A DNA stretch of 21,516 nucleotides from a virus (IMGVR_UViG_3300006100_000095:1-21516); one strand, 5' to 3'; shown: positions 4,890 to 11,401, numbered from the stretch's first letter. The notes: generated from the letters alone by a model not told the origin. Program-made: numbers and translations.

Positions 4890-5610
4890 TTGGTTTTCAT
4901 GTGGTGCCGCTAGTGCTGTTGCTACCAAACTGGCTATTGCAGAAAGCACAACACCTATTGAAATTGTTTATTGTCACGTTCAAGAAGAACATCCTGACAA
5001 TTTGCGGTTCATGAAAGATTGTGAAAAATGGTTTGGTCAGCCAATAAAGGTTATTCAAAACGACAAATACAATGGCAGTATTTACGAAGTATTTAAAAAG
5101 CGAAAATACATCGTAGGAATTGGTGGCGCACCTTGTACGGTTCACCTTAAAAAAGATATGCGTAAAGCGTTTGAATTACCAAATGACCGTCAAGTATTTG
5201 GTTATACAATAGAAGAACAAGACCGTGTAGATAGATTTATTGATGCTAATAATAATGTAAATTTATGGTCAATTCTGATAGATAAAGGTTTAAAAAAATC
5301 TGATTGTTTGGCAATAATTAACCGTGCTGGTATAGAGTTACCAGCAATGTATAAATTAGGCTATCAAAACAATAATTGTATTGGATGCGTTAAAGGCGGT
5401 CTTGGGTATTGGAATAAGATACGTTATGATTTTCCAGAACAATTTGACCACATGGCACAAATAGAACGTACAGTAGGGGCTAAAATTCTTAAACATAAAG
5501 GCGAACGGATTTGGCTGACAGAATTACCATTAGATGCTGGTGATTACCCTACAGAACAAGCTATTGAATGTGGTATTTTTTGCCACATGGCAGAAGATGA
5601 TATTAAATGA
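4876..5610 (+). CDS. PAPS-reductase-like PP-loop protein
   Basis: A 244-residue member of the adenine-nucleotide alpha-hydrolase superfamily. The PP-loop is SWFSCGAASAVA (residues 5-16). Further marks are GGAPCTVHLKK (Cys87), NNCIGCVKGGLGYWNKIR (Cys168 and Cys171) and CGIFC near the end (Cys232, Cys236). The cysteine sets suggest a metal or iron-sulphur site, as in thiolation enzymes and DndC-like relatives, and phage copies are routinely labelled phosphoadenosine phosphosulfate reductase. Substrate is unknown: sulphur assimilation, nucleic-acid thiolation and DNA modification are all possible. It is translationally coupled to the HNH gene upstream and to a membrane protein downstream. Confidence 0.72.
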   Translation: MRTISWFSCGAASAVATKLAIAESTTPIEIVYCHVQEEHPDNLRFMKDCEKWFGQPIKVIQNDKYNGSIYEVFKKRKYIVGIGGAPCTVHLKKDMRKAFELPNDRQVFGYTIEEQDRVDRFIDANNNVNLWSILIDKGLKKSDCLAIINRAGIELPAMYKLGYQNNNCIGCVKGGLGYWNKIRYDFPEQFDHMAQIERTVGAKILKHKGERIWLTELPLDAGDYPTEQAIECGIFCHMAEDDIK

Positions 5611-5759
5611 GTTCTAATTTAATTATTCTTACAGGACTTGTATATGCTTATATTTGCGTTGAAAGTTTTTGGAAAGGAAATTTTGGATTGGGTTGGATGT
5701 ATTTTGGATATGCTGTTGCGAATTATGGGGCTTACTTAATGGTTACCAAGTATTTATAA
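5607..5759 (+). CDS. Small two-helix membrane protein
   Basis: A 50-residue protein starting at an ATGA junction with the PP-loop gene. Residues about 4-19 (NLIILTGLVYAYICVE) and 29-47 (GWMYFGYAVANYGAYLMVT) are hydrophobic and would span the inner membrane as a hairpin. Similar tiny membrane proteins ('lTG..Y.......GN.G......GYa.AN.G') are frequent in phage early regions and have no established role. Its last six bases overlap the end of the converging SprT-like gene on the other strand. Confidence 0.72.
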   Translation: MSSNLIILTGLVYAYICVESFWKGNFGLGWMYFGYAVANYGAYLMVTKYL

Positions 5760-6110
5760 TTCTAAGGGGTCTAGGCCAAGTTCATGGGCAACCATAGAAC
5801 ACCTAGTACGGAATTGTTTGGAATGATGCGCCCACTTGTCACCTTTTTGCCGGTGAAAACTCATGTGAACACATTCATGGCATAACACACGAATTACTGT
5901 CATCATGTGGCCACATAATGCGGCAGATACAGTAATGGTATGTGCATAGTCATCACCCGTGTCATACATATACGTTCCCATGGTTGTCTTATCGTGCTTA
6001 TCAACTTGAAAATCAATTTCTTCAGGCAATGGCAAATCCCATTTGGTAAAAGGGTACACACAATACAGCGTACTGTATAAATTGCGTAACACTTCAGGCG
6101 TTAACCTCAT
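5754..6110 (-). CDS. SprT-like zinc metallopeptidase-fold protein
   Basis: A 118-residue protein with the zinc-peptidase motif HECVH (His78 to His82), preceded by a strand-rich region with HTITVS and followed by HHSKQFRTRCSMVAHELGL, the layout of SprT/Spartan-like domains in which a third His or acidic residue completes the site. Cellular Spartan proteins degrade DNA-crosslinked proteins; the phage function is inferred only. I start at the ATG at 6110, which overlaps the upstream stop as ATGA; a TTG two codons earlier is the only alternative. It forms an inverted two-gene unit with the phosphoesterase. Confidence 0.78.
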   Translation of the reverse strand: MRLTPEVLRNLYSTLYCVYPFTKWDLPLPEEIDFQVDKHDKTTMGTYMYDTGDDYAHTITVSAALCGHMMTVIRVLCHECVHMSFHRQKGDKWAHHSKQFRTRCSMVAHELGLDPLEL

Positions 6111-7327
6111 TTCCAACTAATCCATTCTTTGCTAATTTCTTTTTGTTTACGTTCTACATAAACAGGCATACTGAACGTCAAACCATGTTCAGGGTGTGTA
6201 ATCCACAATGCTTGACGTGGTGGCTCAAAACCGAAGTTGTTAGCGTATGCGTACTCATCGTAACCTTTTAGGCTACCGTTGACGATAAGGCGTTCTAGTT
6301 GGATTAATTGATGCCAATGACCTAATATCATTGTGTCGTATTCCATGTCAATCTGGGCGTTTCTAGACCGTTTGCGGTGGTCGCCACGAATGATAGGACC
6401 TAAAGCGCCAATGACACCGTCACCCCCACGAAACTGGTCGCCGTGTGTAAGAAGATATTTATGTCCGTAGATTGAATAATAGGCATCGGAACCGTCAGGA
6501 ATGTGAAACTGCACACGGGTATCATTTTCAAACCTCTTTGATAGAAACTGATAGAGTAACCAATCAAAGGATGTGAAGTTGCGGCCTTTTGCCCTAATTT
6601 TGTGCGTGTTACGTCCATGGTTGCCAGATACGCACGGAACAAAGACATTTCCAAATTCATCGGCTAAAGTTTCAATACACCAAGTCAATACACCAAACAA
6701 ATCAATAACCGTTGGCATAATTTCCATAGAGTTGGTAGCCATCAATTCTTCATGAATGTCACCAGATACCATGTCGCCACCCAGCACAAATACAATGCCA
6801 GGGTAATCGGTCAATGCTACGTGATTCTTTAATAGGTCAATTGTCTTTTCAATCATTACCCTTGCACGGTCTTGTGCAATTGCTACGTTGTATTCGTTTA
6901 CGCCATTAATTTGATTAGGGTCAACTACTTCACCCCAATGCCAATCTGATGCCATTAATGTAGGAACACCAGCACTTCTTTTCTTTTTGTTTGGACGTAC
7001 CAGCCAATTAGGTGGCGATATTTCCTTTTTAGACATTTTTAAAATAGTTGACTTAATGTATTCAGCCGTCAACGTATTTTCTTCTTGGGCATGAATTGTT
7101 GCTTCTAATTGCCTGATTTTGTCTTTTGCTTCTAACAAAGCATTTACTTCTTTATTGGCAATTGCTACAGTAGGCGTAATGCCGGCGGAATATGCTGACC
7201 TAAGCCTAGTAGTGTATGTATTTGGATTTATGCCTATTAATTTGGCCGCTTCTGTTTTACTGCCAGTCTTTGCAAAAGCATTAACCGCTTCTTGCATTTG
7301 TTCACGTGTCAACCCTGGGTTAGCCAT
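6107..7327 (-). CDS. HTH-containing calcineurin-like metallophosphoesterase
   Basis: A 406-residue protein. Residues about 7-45 look like a helix-turn-helix (KTEAAKLIGINPNTYTTRL), followed by a charged helical linker with a coiled-coil character (60-82). Residues 120-400 carry the binuclear-metal phosphoesterase motifs in order: SDWHWGE (Asp128, His130), LGGDMVSGD (Asp185), SGNHGR (Asn236, His237), LTHGD (His295) and GHWH (336-339). Phage members are relatives of Mre11/SbcD-type nucleases, and the HTH suggests DNA targeting, but phosphodiesterase substrate is unknown. AAAGG sits six bases before the ATG. Confidence 0.85.
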   Translation of the reverse strand: MANPGLTREQMQEAVNAFAKTGSKTEAAKLIGINPNTYTTRLRSAYSAGITPTVAIANKEVNALLEAKDKIRQLEATIHAQEENTLTAEYIKSTILKMSKKEISPPNWLVRPNKKKRSAGVPTLMASDWHWGEVVDPNQINGVNEYNVAIAQDRARVMIEKTIDLLKNHVALTDYPGIVFVLGGDMVSGDIHEELMATNSMEIMPTVIDLFGVLTWCIETLADEFGNVFVPCVSGNHGRNTHKIRAKGRNFTSFDWLLYQFLSKRFENDTRVQFHIPDGSDAYYSIYGHKYLLTHGDQFRGGDGVIGALGPIIRGDHRKRSRNAQIDMEYDTMILGHWHQLIQLERLIVNGSLKGYDEYAYANNFGFEPPRQALWITHPEHGLTFSMPVYVERKQKEISKEWISWK

Positions 7328-7391
7328 AACTTACCTTTTTAAGAAGTTTGTGCAATACTACCAAAACTTTATTAAGAATCAAATACTTACT
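7328..7391. promoter_or_regulatory. Divergent promoter region between phosphoesterase and RusA
   Basis: Reading leftward, TTGATT (7382-7377), a 16-base spacer and an extended -10 TGG-TAGTAT (7363-7355) make a plausible promoter for the inverted phosphoesterase/SprT pair, with a leader of about 20 bases. Reading rightward, TTGTGC (7348-7353), 16 bases and TATTAA (7370-7375) is a weaker candidate for the RusA gene. The two overlap, so they would compete. Confidence 0.35.
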
Positions 7392-7739
7392 ATGACCGTT
7401 ATTAAACTGCCTTATCCACCATCTGTAAACACTTATTGGCGAAACTTTCGTGGCCATACCGTTTTAAGCAAAGCTGGGCGGGAATTTAAAACTGCTGTAT
7501 CAGAGTGCGTTATTGAACAAAACGTACCAAAGTATAATAACCAACGTTTAGAAGTTACGTTGTGGCTGTACCCACGGTCAAAGATAGTTACCGATTTAGA
7601 CAATAGGCTTAAAGCCGTGTTAGATGCCCTTGAAGATGCTGGGGTTTACGACAATGACGGCCAAATAGACGTTTTGATGATTCAACGTGGTGAAATTAGA
7701 AAAGGCGGCGGCGTTGATGTAATGATAGAAGTCCTATAA
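7392..7739 (+). CDS. rusA: RusA-family Holliday-junction resolvase
   Basis: A 115-residue protein with the RusA signature: LPYPPSVNTYWR at the start, TDLDNRLKAVLDALEDAGV (Asp68, Asp70) and YDNDGQID (Asp89), equivalent to the three catalytic aspartates of E. coli RusA, and a matching overall length of about 120. RusA dimers cut four-way DNA junctions symmetrically, resolving recombination or replication intermediates before packaging. The longer upstream frame is discarded because it runs over the divergent promoter region; the ATG at 7392 starts right before the conserved PPSVN motif, though its ribosome binding site is weak. Confidence 0.92.
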   Translation: MTVIKLPYPPSVNTYWRNFRGHTVLSKAGREFKTAVSECVIEQNVPKYNNQRLEVTLWLYPRSKIVTDLDNRLKAVLDALEDAGVYDNDGQIDVLMIQRGEIRKGGGVDVMIEVL

Positions 7740-7747
7740 AATTAGCC

Positions 7748-9328
7748 ATGCCTGATTTATCTGACCTTCTAAATTCTGCCATTAATTATGATGGCACCAC
7801 GTCTTTGCAAGATATTGCTAATACGGTCAGTAAACTTCCTGAAAACGTTGCCAGATTTGTTACAAATCCACAAGCATTTACACAGTTGTTTGGAAACAAC
7901 AGTATGCCCCAAGCCACAGGATTTGCCGCTGGTGCAACAGGACTTTCACCACAAAGTCCATACGGCGGGGGCGTATTAAATCCTAAAAATGCTGGATATG
8001 AAGAAGGTTATCAACAAGGCGAACCAGTAGCTATTGCGGCTAACTTTGCCCCATTTGTTAAGGGTAAACCCGTAGGTTTAAGCATGATTGGCCCTGAATC
8101 CGCTACATGGAACAGGGAAATGGCTTTTAATGCTGGAAAAATGGAAGCCAAAGGCGCAACACCACAGCAAATACATGAAACAACTGGCATGGTTAGGGGT
8201 CTTGATAACCAATGGCGTCAAGAAATAAGTGATTATTATTCAAAAATGAAAGGCGAAAACGATTTTGCTGATACTTTTCGCCGTGGTGGTTTAAATGGTA
8301 TATGGGCTAAAGATAAAGTAACAGTTAAAGACGTTTTAGACCATCCAGCTTTATTTGAATCATATCCACATTTGGGTGATATTACTGTTGAAACTCATAA
8401 AGCAGATACGCCAGTTAAAGGTTCTTATAAACAGTCTAAAAATACTATTACTGTTAGGGAAGATTTAAACCCTGAAGAAGCTAAATCTACGCTATTACAT
8501 GAATTAACCCATGCTGTTCAAGCAAAAGAAGGTTGGAATCGGGGTGCCAATTATTCCCAAGAAGTGCAAAAAGCACAAGCCCAAAAAGAAGCTTTAATGC
8601 CAGACATTATTAAGTTAAATGAAAAAATGTCAGATGCTAGTAAATCTGGCGACAATGAAAGATATAGATATTTAATGCACCAGCGGGATGCTTTAGTTGA
8701 TAAATATTTAGTAGCAAAACCTGAAGATATTGGGTATGAAAATTATAGATTGCATGGTGGGGAAGCTGAAGCTAGATTAGTGCAAGCAAGGCGTAATTTA
8801 AAACCTGAAGAATTGGGAAAACACTTTCCATACCAAGAAAGTTCTTTTTACGGTTTAGATATTGACCCTGACAAAGCAATTATTACTTCTGAACATCCAT
8901 CTACAACAAACATACCAAGCCAAGAATATGATTATCGGGGTACCCATAAGGCCGCATATAAAACCGATGATGGTACAACTGCACCAGGGCATGAATTAAA
9001 TAAAACTTACCCTTCTGATGTGTATGGACCTAATGGGCATAAGTATTACGGGATGGGCGACCAAATGGATAAAGATACCTTGACTATTATGAAAGCCGCC
9101 AAAGGTAAACCAGACCATCCAATTACTGTTTATCGTGCTGTACCGGCAGAACACGCTGGTGAAGATATACACCCTGGCGATTGGGTAACACCAAACTTAG
9201 ATTATGCTGAAAAACATGGGCAATATTTTGACAATGGTTATCATATTCTTGAAAAGACTGTGCCAGCCAAGCATATTTGGACTGATGCTAATTCACTTCA
9301 TGAATTTGGTTACGACCCTACAGATTAG
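7748..9328 (+). CDS. Polyvalent protein: HExxH peptidase-like plus ADP-ribosyltransferase-like domains
   Basis: A 526-residue multidomain protein. Residues 1-100 are low-complexity and look like a flexible entry segment. Residues 110-165 (LSMIGPESATWN, GMVRGLDNQWRQEI) match a module found in large polyvalent phage proteins. Residues 230-345 hold a peptidase-like zinc centre, STLLHELTHAVQAKEGWNRG (His251, His255) with HGGEAEAR (Glu339) as likely third ligand. Residues 395-526 resemble an ADP-ribosyltransferase fold: ITVYRAVP (Arg463), GDWVTPNLDYAEKHG (Thr481) and NSLHEFGYDP (Glu519), an R-S/T-E-type set. It may be injected or act on host proteins; that is inference. Ribosome binding is weak at the chosen ATG. 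Confidence 0.72.
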   Translation: MPDLSDLLNSAINYDGTTSLQDIANTVSKLPENVARFVTNPQAFTQLFGNNSMPQATGFAAGATGLSPQSPYGGGVLNPKNAGYEEGYQQGEPVAIAANFAPFVKGKPVGLSMIGPESATWNREMAFNAGKMEAKGATPQQIHETTGMVRGLDNQWRQEISDYYSKMKGENDFADTFRRGGLNGIWAKDKVTVKDVLDHPALFESYPHLGDITVETHKADTPVKGSYKQSKNTITVREDLNPEEAKSTLLHELTHAVQAKEGWNRGANYSQEVQKAQAQKEALMPDIIKLNEKMSDASKSGDNERYRYLMHQRDALVDKYLVAKPEDIGYENYRLHGGEAEARLVQARRNLKPEELGKHFPYQESSFYGLDIDPDKAIITSEHPSTTNIPSQEYDYRGTHKAAYKTDDGTTAPGHELNKTYPSDVYGPNGHKYYGMGDQMDKDTLTIMKAAKGKPDHPITVYRAVPAEHAGEDIHPGDWVTPNLDYAEKHGQYFDNGYHILEKTVPAKHIWTDANSLHEFGYDPTD

Positions 9329-9330
9329 AC

Positions 9331-9360
9331 TTGACATAGTAGTAAAATAGACGAAAATAT
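9331..9360 (+). promoter_or_regulatory. Candidate promoter with consensus TTGACA
   Basis: A perfect -35 hexamer TTGACA (9331-9336) begins two bases after the polyvalent gene's stop. With an 18-base spacer, AAATAT (9355-9360) would be the -10; the match is moderate. The gene-free gap and the hairpin that follows support a new transcription unit starting here for the small-protein and co-chaperonin genes. Confidence 0.45.
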
Positions 9361-9363
9361 GGA

Positions 9364-9387
9364 AACTAGGCTTTTCTAGTTCTTTTT
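9364..9387 (+). terminator. Hairpin with U-tract, terminator or attenuator
   Basis: AACTAG (9364-9369), loop GCTTTT, CTAGTT (9376-9381), then CTTTTT. A six-pair stem with only two GC pairs would be a weak intrinsic terminator, and it comes after the candidate promoter, so attenuation is possible. The U-tract is itself complementary to the next gene's ribosome binding site. Confidence 0.45.
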
Positions 9388-9395
9388 GCAAAAAG
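9382..9395 (+). promoter_or_regulatory. Palindrome covering the ribosome binding site
   Basis: CTTTTT (9382-9387), GC, AAAAAG (9390-9395) is a perfect palindrome whose right half is the start of the AAAAAGGA ribosome binding site of the gene at 9404. Pairing would be weak with so tight a loop, but the same U-tract is shared with the preceding hairpin, so the two features are linked. Confidence 0.35.
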
Positions 9396-9403
9396 GAAAT
9401 ATT

Positions 9404-9745
9404 ATGGGTTATTACAACAAAGAAGTTGAGCCTAAAGGCGCAAAATCAAGCGACCGTACCGGCGAAAAAAAGGGTTCTGAAAAGGGCGTAAATTCCACCA
9501 AATTCATGCCAGGCGCAACCGGCGAAAAAGTACCTAAAGGTGCAACATCAAGCGATACTACCGGCGAACGTCATGGTAAGCTTGTTGGCGGTGTAGCTAT
9601 GGGTATGGAAGATGGCATGGGTGTACGTCCTTCCGCACACATGGGCAAGCATGACGGCCGTTTGGGTGAATTTAATAGCGGTAACATGGGTGAGTCAGTT
9701 TGTTATGACCACAAACGTGTAGGTCACGACCAGGACGATATGTAA
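9404..9745 (+). CDS. Glycine-rich hydrophilic protein with internal repeats
   Basis: A 113-residue, charged, glycine-rich protein without hydrophobic core segments, probably disordered. Near-identical units KGAKSSDRTGEK and KGATSSDTTGER (first third and middle) are separated by a third related unit, GATGEK. The C-terminus is rich in Met, His and Asp (GKHDGRLGEFNSGNMGESV). Function unknown; position upstream of packaging genes leaves a structural or assembly role open. The ATG at 9404 is preferred over an upstream TTG because AAAAGGA lies at good distance. Confidence 0.65.
   Translation: MGYYNKEVEPKGAKSSDRTGEKKGSEKGVNSTKFMPGATGEKVPKGATSSDTTGERHGKLVGGVAMGMEDGMGVRPSAHMGKHDGRLGEFNSGNMGESVCYDHKRVGHDQDDM
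9431..9466 (+). repeat. 36-base degenerate repeat, copy 1
   Basis: Encodes PKGAKSSDRTGE. It aligns without gaps to 9533-9568, with five differences in 36 bases by hand count, showing that the repeat in the glycine-rich protein arose by duplication within the gene. Confidence 0.75.
9533..9568 (+). repeat. 36-base degenerate repeat, copy 2
   Basis: Encodes PKGATSSDTTGE. Partner of the repeat at 9431-9466 in the same reading frame. Confidence 0.75.
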
Positions 9746-9747
9746 TC

Positions 9748-9963
9748 ATGGCTGAATTTACCGCCAATCTGAACCCAGTTAGTAACCAAACTAGCTTGAC
9801 TGATTTGCTGAAAACATCAGCTTATCTAAAGGCCAATCGGATGGCGACCGTTGCTAAAAACAAAGGTACATGGAGTGATAAGCCAATGCAATCTGGCCAA
9901 ACCATTCCATTTACTGCTGGTTCTGGACAACAAGCACCAACTACAGTATCAGACGAAGATTAA
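9748..9963 (+). CDS. Small hypothetical protein, 71 residues
   Basis: Unrecognised polar protein, rich in Thr, Ser, Asn and Gln (NPVSNQTSLTDLLKTSAYLK; ending TTVSDED). No membrane segment or cysteine. It starts two bases after the preceding stop, so it is probably cotranslated with the glycine-rich protein, and it is followed directly by a strong hairpin that could end their transcript. Function unknown. Confidence 0.6.
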   Translation: MAEFTANLNPVSNQTSLTDLLKTSAYLKANRMATVAKNKGTWSDKPMQSGQTIPFTAGSGQQAPTTVSDED

Positions 9964-9967
9964 AAGC

Positions 9968-10004
9968 GAAAGACCTACAAGCACGTGAAACTTGTAGGCC
10001 TTTC
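9968..10004 (+). terminator. Strong hairpin, possible terminator
   Basis: GAAAG, mismatch, CCTACAAG (9974-9981), a nine-base loop, CTTGTAGG (9991-9998), mismatch, CTTTC. Eight plus five pairs make a stable stem right after the stop of the 71-residue gene. The downstream tract is only CCUUUCU, so termination may be partial; the stem could instead protect the mRNA 3' end. Confidence 0.6.
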
Positions 10005-10028
10005 TAACCAAGTAGTACGGAGAACTAA

Positions 10029-10355
10029 ATGGCTGATGTAGATTTTATATTAAAACCCATGGGCGACAAAATTGTTGTACGTCCGGATAAACGCACTCTA
10101 AGTACCGTAATTATTGTTGACAACAAAGAAGCCGACAATATGGGTACTGTTGTCGCTGTAGGCCCTGGAAGAAGAATAAACGGGCGCCGTGAAGCAATGC
10201 CGGTTCAAGTCGGTGATTACATAAGATTTGGGACAATGAGTAAAGATGCCCAAGAAGAATATTTAAAGTTCACAGAATACTTCCACGACAAAGAACGTTA
10301 TTTAATCATGTCATGGCAAGACGTTTGTTTTACTACTGAAAAGGCAGAAGCATAA
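10029..10355 (+). CDS. Phage GroES-like co-chaperonin
   Basis: A 108-residue protein matching the GroES fold: ILKPMGDKIVVRPD at the start, STVIIVDNKE in the region of the mobile loop, GTVVAVGPGRR, MPVQVGDYIRFG, and the closing KFTEYFHDKERYLIMSWQDV. Phage co-chaperonins such as T4 gp31 cap host GroEL and enlarge its chamber for capsid protein folding; here the neighbourhood of capsid genes fits that, but the substrate is inferred. A GGAG site precedes the ATG, after the terminator-like hairpin, so it may be separately expressed. The middle segment (residues 50-65) is charged and longer than in host GroES. Confidence 0.85.
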   Translation: MADVDFILKPMGDKIVVRPDKRTLSTVIIVDNKEADNMGTVVAVGPGRRINGRREAMPVQVGDYIRFGTMSKDAQEEYLKFTEYFHDKERYLIMSWQDVCFTTEKAEA

Positions 10356-10576
10356 TGGAACTATTAGATGGAACCCCCTTGTTTGAAAAGTTAATGAACC
10401 ACTTTGGCTGGTACAAAACCAAAAAAGTGGACATGGTTGTTGAAAATTTGGACGTTCATTACGTATTTAAAATTAAAGATGAAGCGCCAGAACCAACATT
10501 TCCGGCCCCAAAAGCTAAAAGCAAGCCAGCATTGAAAAAGGCTACAACCAGAAAGAGTGCTAAAAATGGCAACTAA
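10355..10576 (+). CDS. Small hypothetical protein with basic tail
   Basis: A 73-residue protein with an ordered N-terminal half (LFEKLMNHFGWYKTKKVDMV) and a proline, alanine and lysine-rich disordered tail (PAPKAKSKPALKKATTRK). The start shares one base with the stop of the co-chaperonin gene (TAATG), a tight coupling that may link them in expression. Function unknown; the basic tail suggests nucleic-acid or acidic-protein contact, which is inference. Confidence 0.65.
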   Translation: MELLDGTPLFEKLMNHFGWYKTKKVDMVVENLDVHYVFKIKDEAPEPTFPAPKAKSKPALKKATTRKSAKNGN

Positions 10577-10733
10577 ACCTGGCTTGTATGCCAATATCCA
10601 TAAAAAACAAACACGTATCGAACGTGAAAAGGCTGAAGGCAAGCCAGTAGAGAAGATGCGTAAGCCTGGCACTAAAGGCGCCCCAACAGCTAAAGCATTT
10701 AAAGAATCAGCTAAAACGGCTAAAAAAGGATAA
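10566..10733 (+). CDS. Small conserved basic phage protein
   Basis: A 55-residue lysine-rich protein (MATKPGLYANIHKKQTRIER; later KMRKPGTKGAPTAKAF). The pattern 'KPGLYANI..K..RI' and 'MRKPG.KGAPTA.AF..SAKTAK' is a short protein seen in many phages near the packaging genes; no function is established. It overlaps the end of the preceding gene by 11 bases. Confidence 0.72.
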   Translation: MATKPGLYANIHKKQTRIEREKAEGKPVEKMRKPGTKGAPTAKAFKESAKTAKKG

Positions 10734-10734
10734 T

Positions 10735-10878
10735 ATGCCATTAATTAAATCAGCAAAACCCGCCGCCTTCAAAAAGAATGTGGCCACCGAAGTTAAGGCT
10801 GGTAAGCCAGTTAAACAAAGCGTAGCTATTGCATATGCAGTTAAGCGTGAAGTAAAAAACAAATCCAAGAAAAAATGA
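10735..10878 (+). CDS. Small conserved basic phage protein, DUF6496-like
   Basis: A 47-residue protein (MPLIKSAKPAAFKKNVATEV; AGKPVKQSVAIAYAVKRE). The 'MPLIKS' opening with 'AGKP.KQ.VAIA..V.R' is recognisable as a widespread small phage family, close to DUF6496. Function unknown. It starts one base after the previous stop and its stop overlaps the endonuclease VII start as ATGA, so the three genes form a coupled string. Confidence 0.72.
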   Translation: MPLIKSAKPAAFKKNVATEVKAGKPVKQSVAIAYAVKREVKNKSKKK

Positions 10879-11159
10879 ATAAGTTTGCAAACAATGGTAC
10901 TTTGCCGGCTAATCTAAGATTAAACCAACGAAGATATGATGCAAAAAAGAAATATGGCATTACATTAGAAAAAGCGGATAAATTAAGACAAGAAAATTGT
11001 GAAATTTGCGGTAAAAAAGAAGCAAAAATGTGCATTGACCATAAAGAACCACAAACTTATCGTGGTGTTTTATGTCAACAATGTAATACCAGGCTAGGAT
11101 GGCTGGAAAAAAACTTAAATGTAATTTTAGAATATTTAAAAAAAGGACCTCAAAAATGA
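10875..11159 (+). CDS. Endonuclease VII-like HNH nuclease
   Basis: A 94-residue protein with the recombination endonuclease VII core: CEICGKKE (Cys42, Cys45), MCIDHKEP (Asp55, His56), YRGVLCQQCNTRLGWLE (Cys67, Cys70, Asn71). Four cysteines bind a structural zinc and the His/Asn pair belongs to the metal-dependent catalytic site. T4 endonuclease VII is about 157 residues and uses its C-terminus to dimerise; that part is missing here, so the protein is a minimal version. Cleaving branched DNA just before packaging fits its position next to the terminase genes. Confidence 0.85.
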   Translation: MNKFANNGTLPANLRLNQRRYDAKKKYGITLEKADKLRQENCEICGKKEAKMCIDHKEPQTYRGVLCQQCNTRLGWLEKNLNVILEYLKKGPQK

Positions 11160-11401
11160 GTTTAGATACATTGAAACTAGAATTTAGCCATTCCGTACAG
11201 GAAATGGAAATCATCCTAGCTGGCCTTAAAAAGCTACCTATGGAATTGGTAATGGAATTGTATGCAAAGCTTCATGCAAGCGCCAAACAACAAGTAGATG
11301 ACCATTTAGCGGCACAAGCACCAGCGATTAATCCTAACGACATTACGATTACATCCGAAGGTAGCCCAGCCCAAGCAGAAGCTACTACAACTGTTGCGTA
11401 A
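11156..11401 (+). CDS. Small hypothetical protein, 81 residues
   Basis: Unrecognised protein, helical in residues 1-50 (FSHSVQEMEIILAGLKKLPM) and disordered after about 55, with an alanine and threonine-rich end. The start at 11156 overlaps the previous stop as ATGA and has AAAGGA eight bases upstream; a frame extension further upstream overlaps the nuclease gene and is not needed. Function unknown, last gene before the terminase genes. Confidence 0.65.
   Translation: MSLDTLKLEFSHSVQEMEIILAGLKKLPMELVMELYAKLHASAKQQVDDHLAAQAPAINPNDITITSEGSPAQAEATTTVA

Noticed and set aside
10391-10741. 116-codon minus-strand open frame
   Set aside because: Antisense to three short, coupled plus-strand genes with recognisable or typical phage composition; product is an improbable hydrophobic and Cys/Trp-rich sequence.
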